Positions 62,147 to 64,000 of a DNA stretch of 64,000 nt are shown here, one piece after another. The position numbers and the translations under genes were made by a program. This stretch comes from Siphlonurus alternatus (lineage: Eukaryota > Arthropoda > Insecta > Ephemeroptera > Siphlonuridae): contig OX463778.1 in NCBI GenBank assembly GCA_949825025.1, forward strand, positions 47,950,829 to 48,014,828, given 5' to 3'. The notes under the pieces were generated by a model, which worked only from the letters and a program-made list of their open reading frames with translations, did not search any database and had not been told where the DNA came from. Each line of letters starts with the position of its first letter. The first letter of the stretch is position 1.

Positions 62147-62230
62147 TAAGGTTTAAAATAGTCTGCAGTATAATTATAACCGAGACGGAGTTCAAATTTT
62201 TAAGCTTTCCTTGATCTTTAAAAATATAAT

Positions 62231-64000
62231 GTGTATTTTGTTTAATTTTATAATAAAAAATATAAAAAATTTAGTATATCTTTCTTGAATTAAATTCAAA
62301 TATAATGTAATTTGAATTTTAAATGGTTGCAAAAAGAAGTAATAAAATTAAAAATAAATAATAATATTAATAATTATTGCAGTGAGAAATGTACTGGTGG
62401 GTGTGTAAAATGCACAAACAAATTTCTTGTAGTTATAATTCAAAGTTCGTTATAAAAGGCAATATACTTTATCCCGAATTTTAATCTATTAAATTTAATT
62501 AAATTAAAATTTATGCAACTTACAAAAAGTATACATGTAATTACTTTAATTTGTAATTTAAGTACAGATAATGTAATGGGCGCGAGATTCATATTTGAAG
62601 ATAGTTATTAGAAAAGAATAGAATAGGTTTTTATTTAGCAAAACAGCTAATACAAACATTTCATACACACGTATAAAAAATATTTCTCACTAACCGCACG
62701 TTTAGTGTCATTGAATTAGGCTGGCTATAACTGCAGTTAGTGAGAAAGCTGGATAATTTTCTGGATAACTTTTTCGTCAAACGCCCCCATTACGTTTAAA
62801 AAAAAACAAATGGAATTTTTAAGTTCATATATTGATTAGATTTTGAGGCAATTTACACGTTATTTGTTCATGCATATTCCAGTTATTATTTTTGGCTTAA
62901 ACTATTATGTTAGTATAATAAATTTAAATATTTTTTTTTGTCTATAATCATGCTATAATTATTAATTTATGTAATAAATAGCCTAAATTTGTAACATATA
63001 GTTAAATAAACATCAATCATTAATTTATAGATCAATAACCTCTCAGATAATCCCTCTACAAAGTTATATGTAAAATGTTGAAGTGCACATGATATTGCAT
63101 GTCCACAATGCTGCATTAGCAGTTATCTGTTGAATTTGTTCTCCAATTCTCCATAAAACGATCGACATTAGACTACAATTACCTTACCCTTAAGCTTTAA
63201 ATTTGTTCTTCTTCTTGTAATAATTCAAAATTAATGCTCAAATTTCTGATAAAGAAAATTTTGATTTGAAAACTGTGCAAACTTCTCCTCTACGCAATTG
63301 AGGATAATTTCCTCTTGGCTAATTTTAAAATAAGCAATAAAAAAACATTAATACTAATAGCACAAAAAAAAATAAAATTTAAACAAAATGGAACCAATAT
63401 TTAAGAATAATGACATAATAATAAATTCATTTAATGAAATATTGTATTAAATAATGAAATTAAAAGCTAGTATGCGATAGAAAATAAAGTAGAAAACCTT
63501 GTCACAGAGGTCAATTACTCTACAAGTAATCACCTAATAGAATGCTAAGAACTTATAAGAATTTTAATTACAGATAAATTCTTATCAAGGGATAAAAAAA
63601 AATAAATGCTGACTGATAATAATTTATTTAGCAATGATGTGACAGCATGGCAGCCAGGCGCTATGCGGATGCAACCTTTGCTGACATTGGAATAATCTTG
63701 ACCTCTGTTATCAGCAGAGACTTTTGGCAAAATACCAAGGGAAAGGAGGCTTAAACGTCGAATAATAAGACAAGTTATATAACAAGATGCAATTCATTTT
63801 TTTAATGTTAAATTATCATAGTATTACACTACACCCTGTAGACATGACTGTACAATTATTATTTATAAATAATACAAAAAAAAAAAAAAAGAACATAGGA
63901 TCATGAAAACTATAACTGTCTAATTTACATTAATTCCTATTAGTTTGTGACTTGACAATTTAATAGGAGGGAGTCAGAATACACTTGCCTTCATCAGGCC
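62231..64000. other. Gene-free AT-rich right end of the window
   Basis: No coding pattern, RNA gene or recognisable repeat family was seen to the end of the window. Confidence 0.5.

Larger units (their letters stand above)
60430..62230 (-). mobile_element. 5'-truncated LINE, broken by two later insertions
   Basis: On the minus strand a degenerate-free frame gives the C-terminal part of a non-LTR RT protein (GYNYTADYFKP, NVWPHLSVSDFDKL, VKRLLCLSKFTETRLAYKL, CYS-rich end) with stop at 60749, then about 300 nt of 3' UTR ending near an AATAAA at about 60455. The frame is interrupted by the MITE at 61826-62146 and the hAT element at 61178-61691, and becomes continuous when each insertion and one target copy are ignored. 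No catalytic RT core remains. Confidence 0.65.

Overview
This is an AT-rich, intron-containing animal nuclear window. The multi-exon genes with GT/AG introns, secreted chitin-binding (CBM14, peritrophin-A type) proteins, TATA/TCAGT core promoters, abundant (TA)n microsatellites, Penelope-like and hAT transposons and a 5S-derived repeat all suggest an arthropod, most likely a crustacean. Nothing here is bacterial, and most short open frames are chance or antisense shadows.

Layout. Positions 1-11590 hold no gene I can support: AT-rich DNA, low-complexity tracts, one 350-bp palindrome and a diverged tandem duplication. Positions 11730-25946 (minus strand) carry a nine-exon transporter of the monocarboxylate-transporter-like MFS type. 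Its splice phases close exactly to 633 residues. Its largest intron (11933-18544) is filled by a Penelope-like element (PLE) pair in inverted orientation, plus a short third copy. One PLE copy keeps an uninterrupted reverse transcriptase/GIY-YIG frame and a hammerhead-like motif. The other is interrupted by a non-autonomous hAT element whose empty site survives in the first copy.

Positions 28458-60225 hold a cluster of eight related chitin-binding loci, seven on plus and one on minus. Typical members have a short signal-peptide exon, an exon for a six-cysteine N-terminal module, and a final exon with CBM14 domains separated by a Thr/Ser-rich linker. Three look intact (28458, 35446, 55814), two lack an identified first exon (43857 and 59848), and three are broken (32529, 40460, 50830). 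This looks like birth-and-death evolution of a tandem family whose products would bind chitin in cuticle or peritrophic matrix.

Between and inside these genes are many hairpin-forming palindromes. One family (31651, 36558, 43037, 44951, 48324, 61826) shares inner arms but has different outer arms. Two further hAT-type elements have exact 8-bp target duplications. A LINE fragment at the right end is broken by two later insertions. The stretch after 62230 shows no gene.
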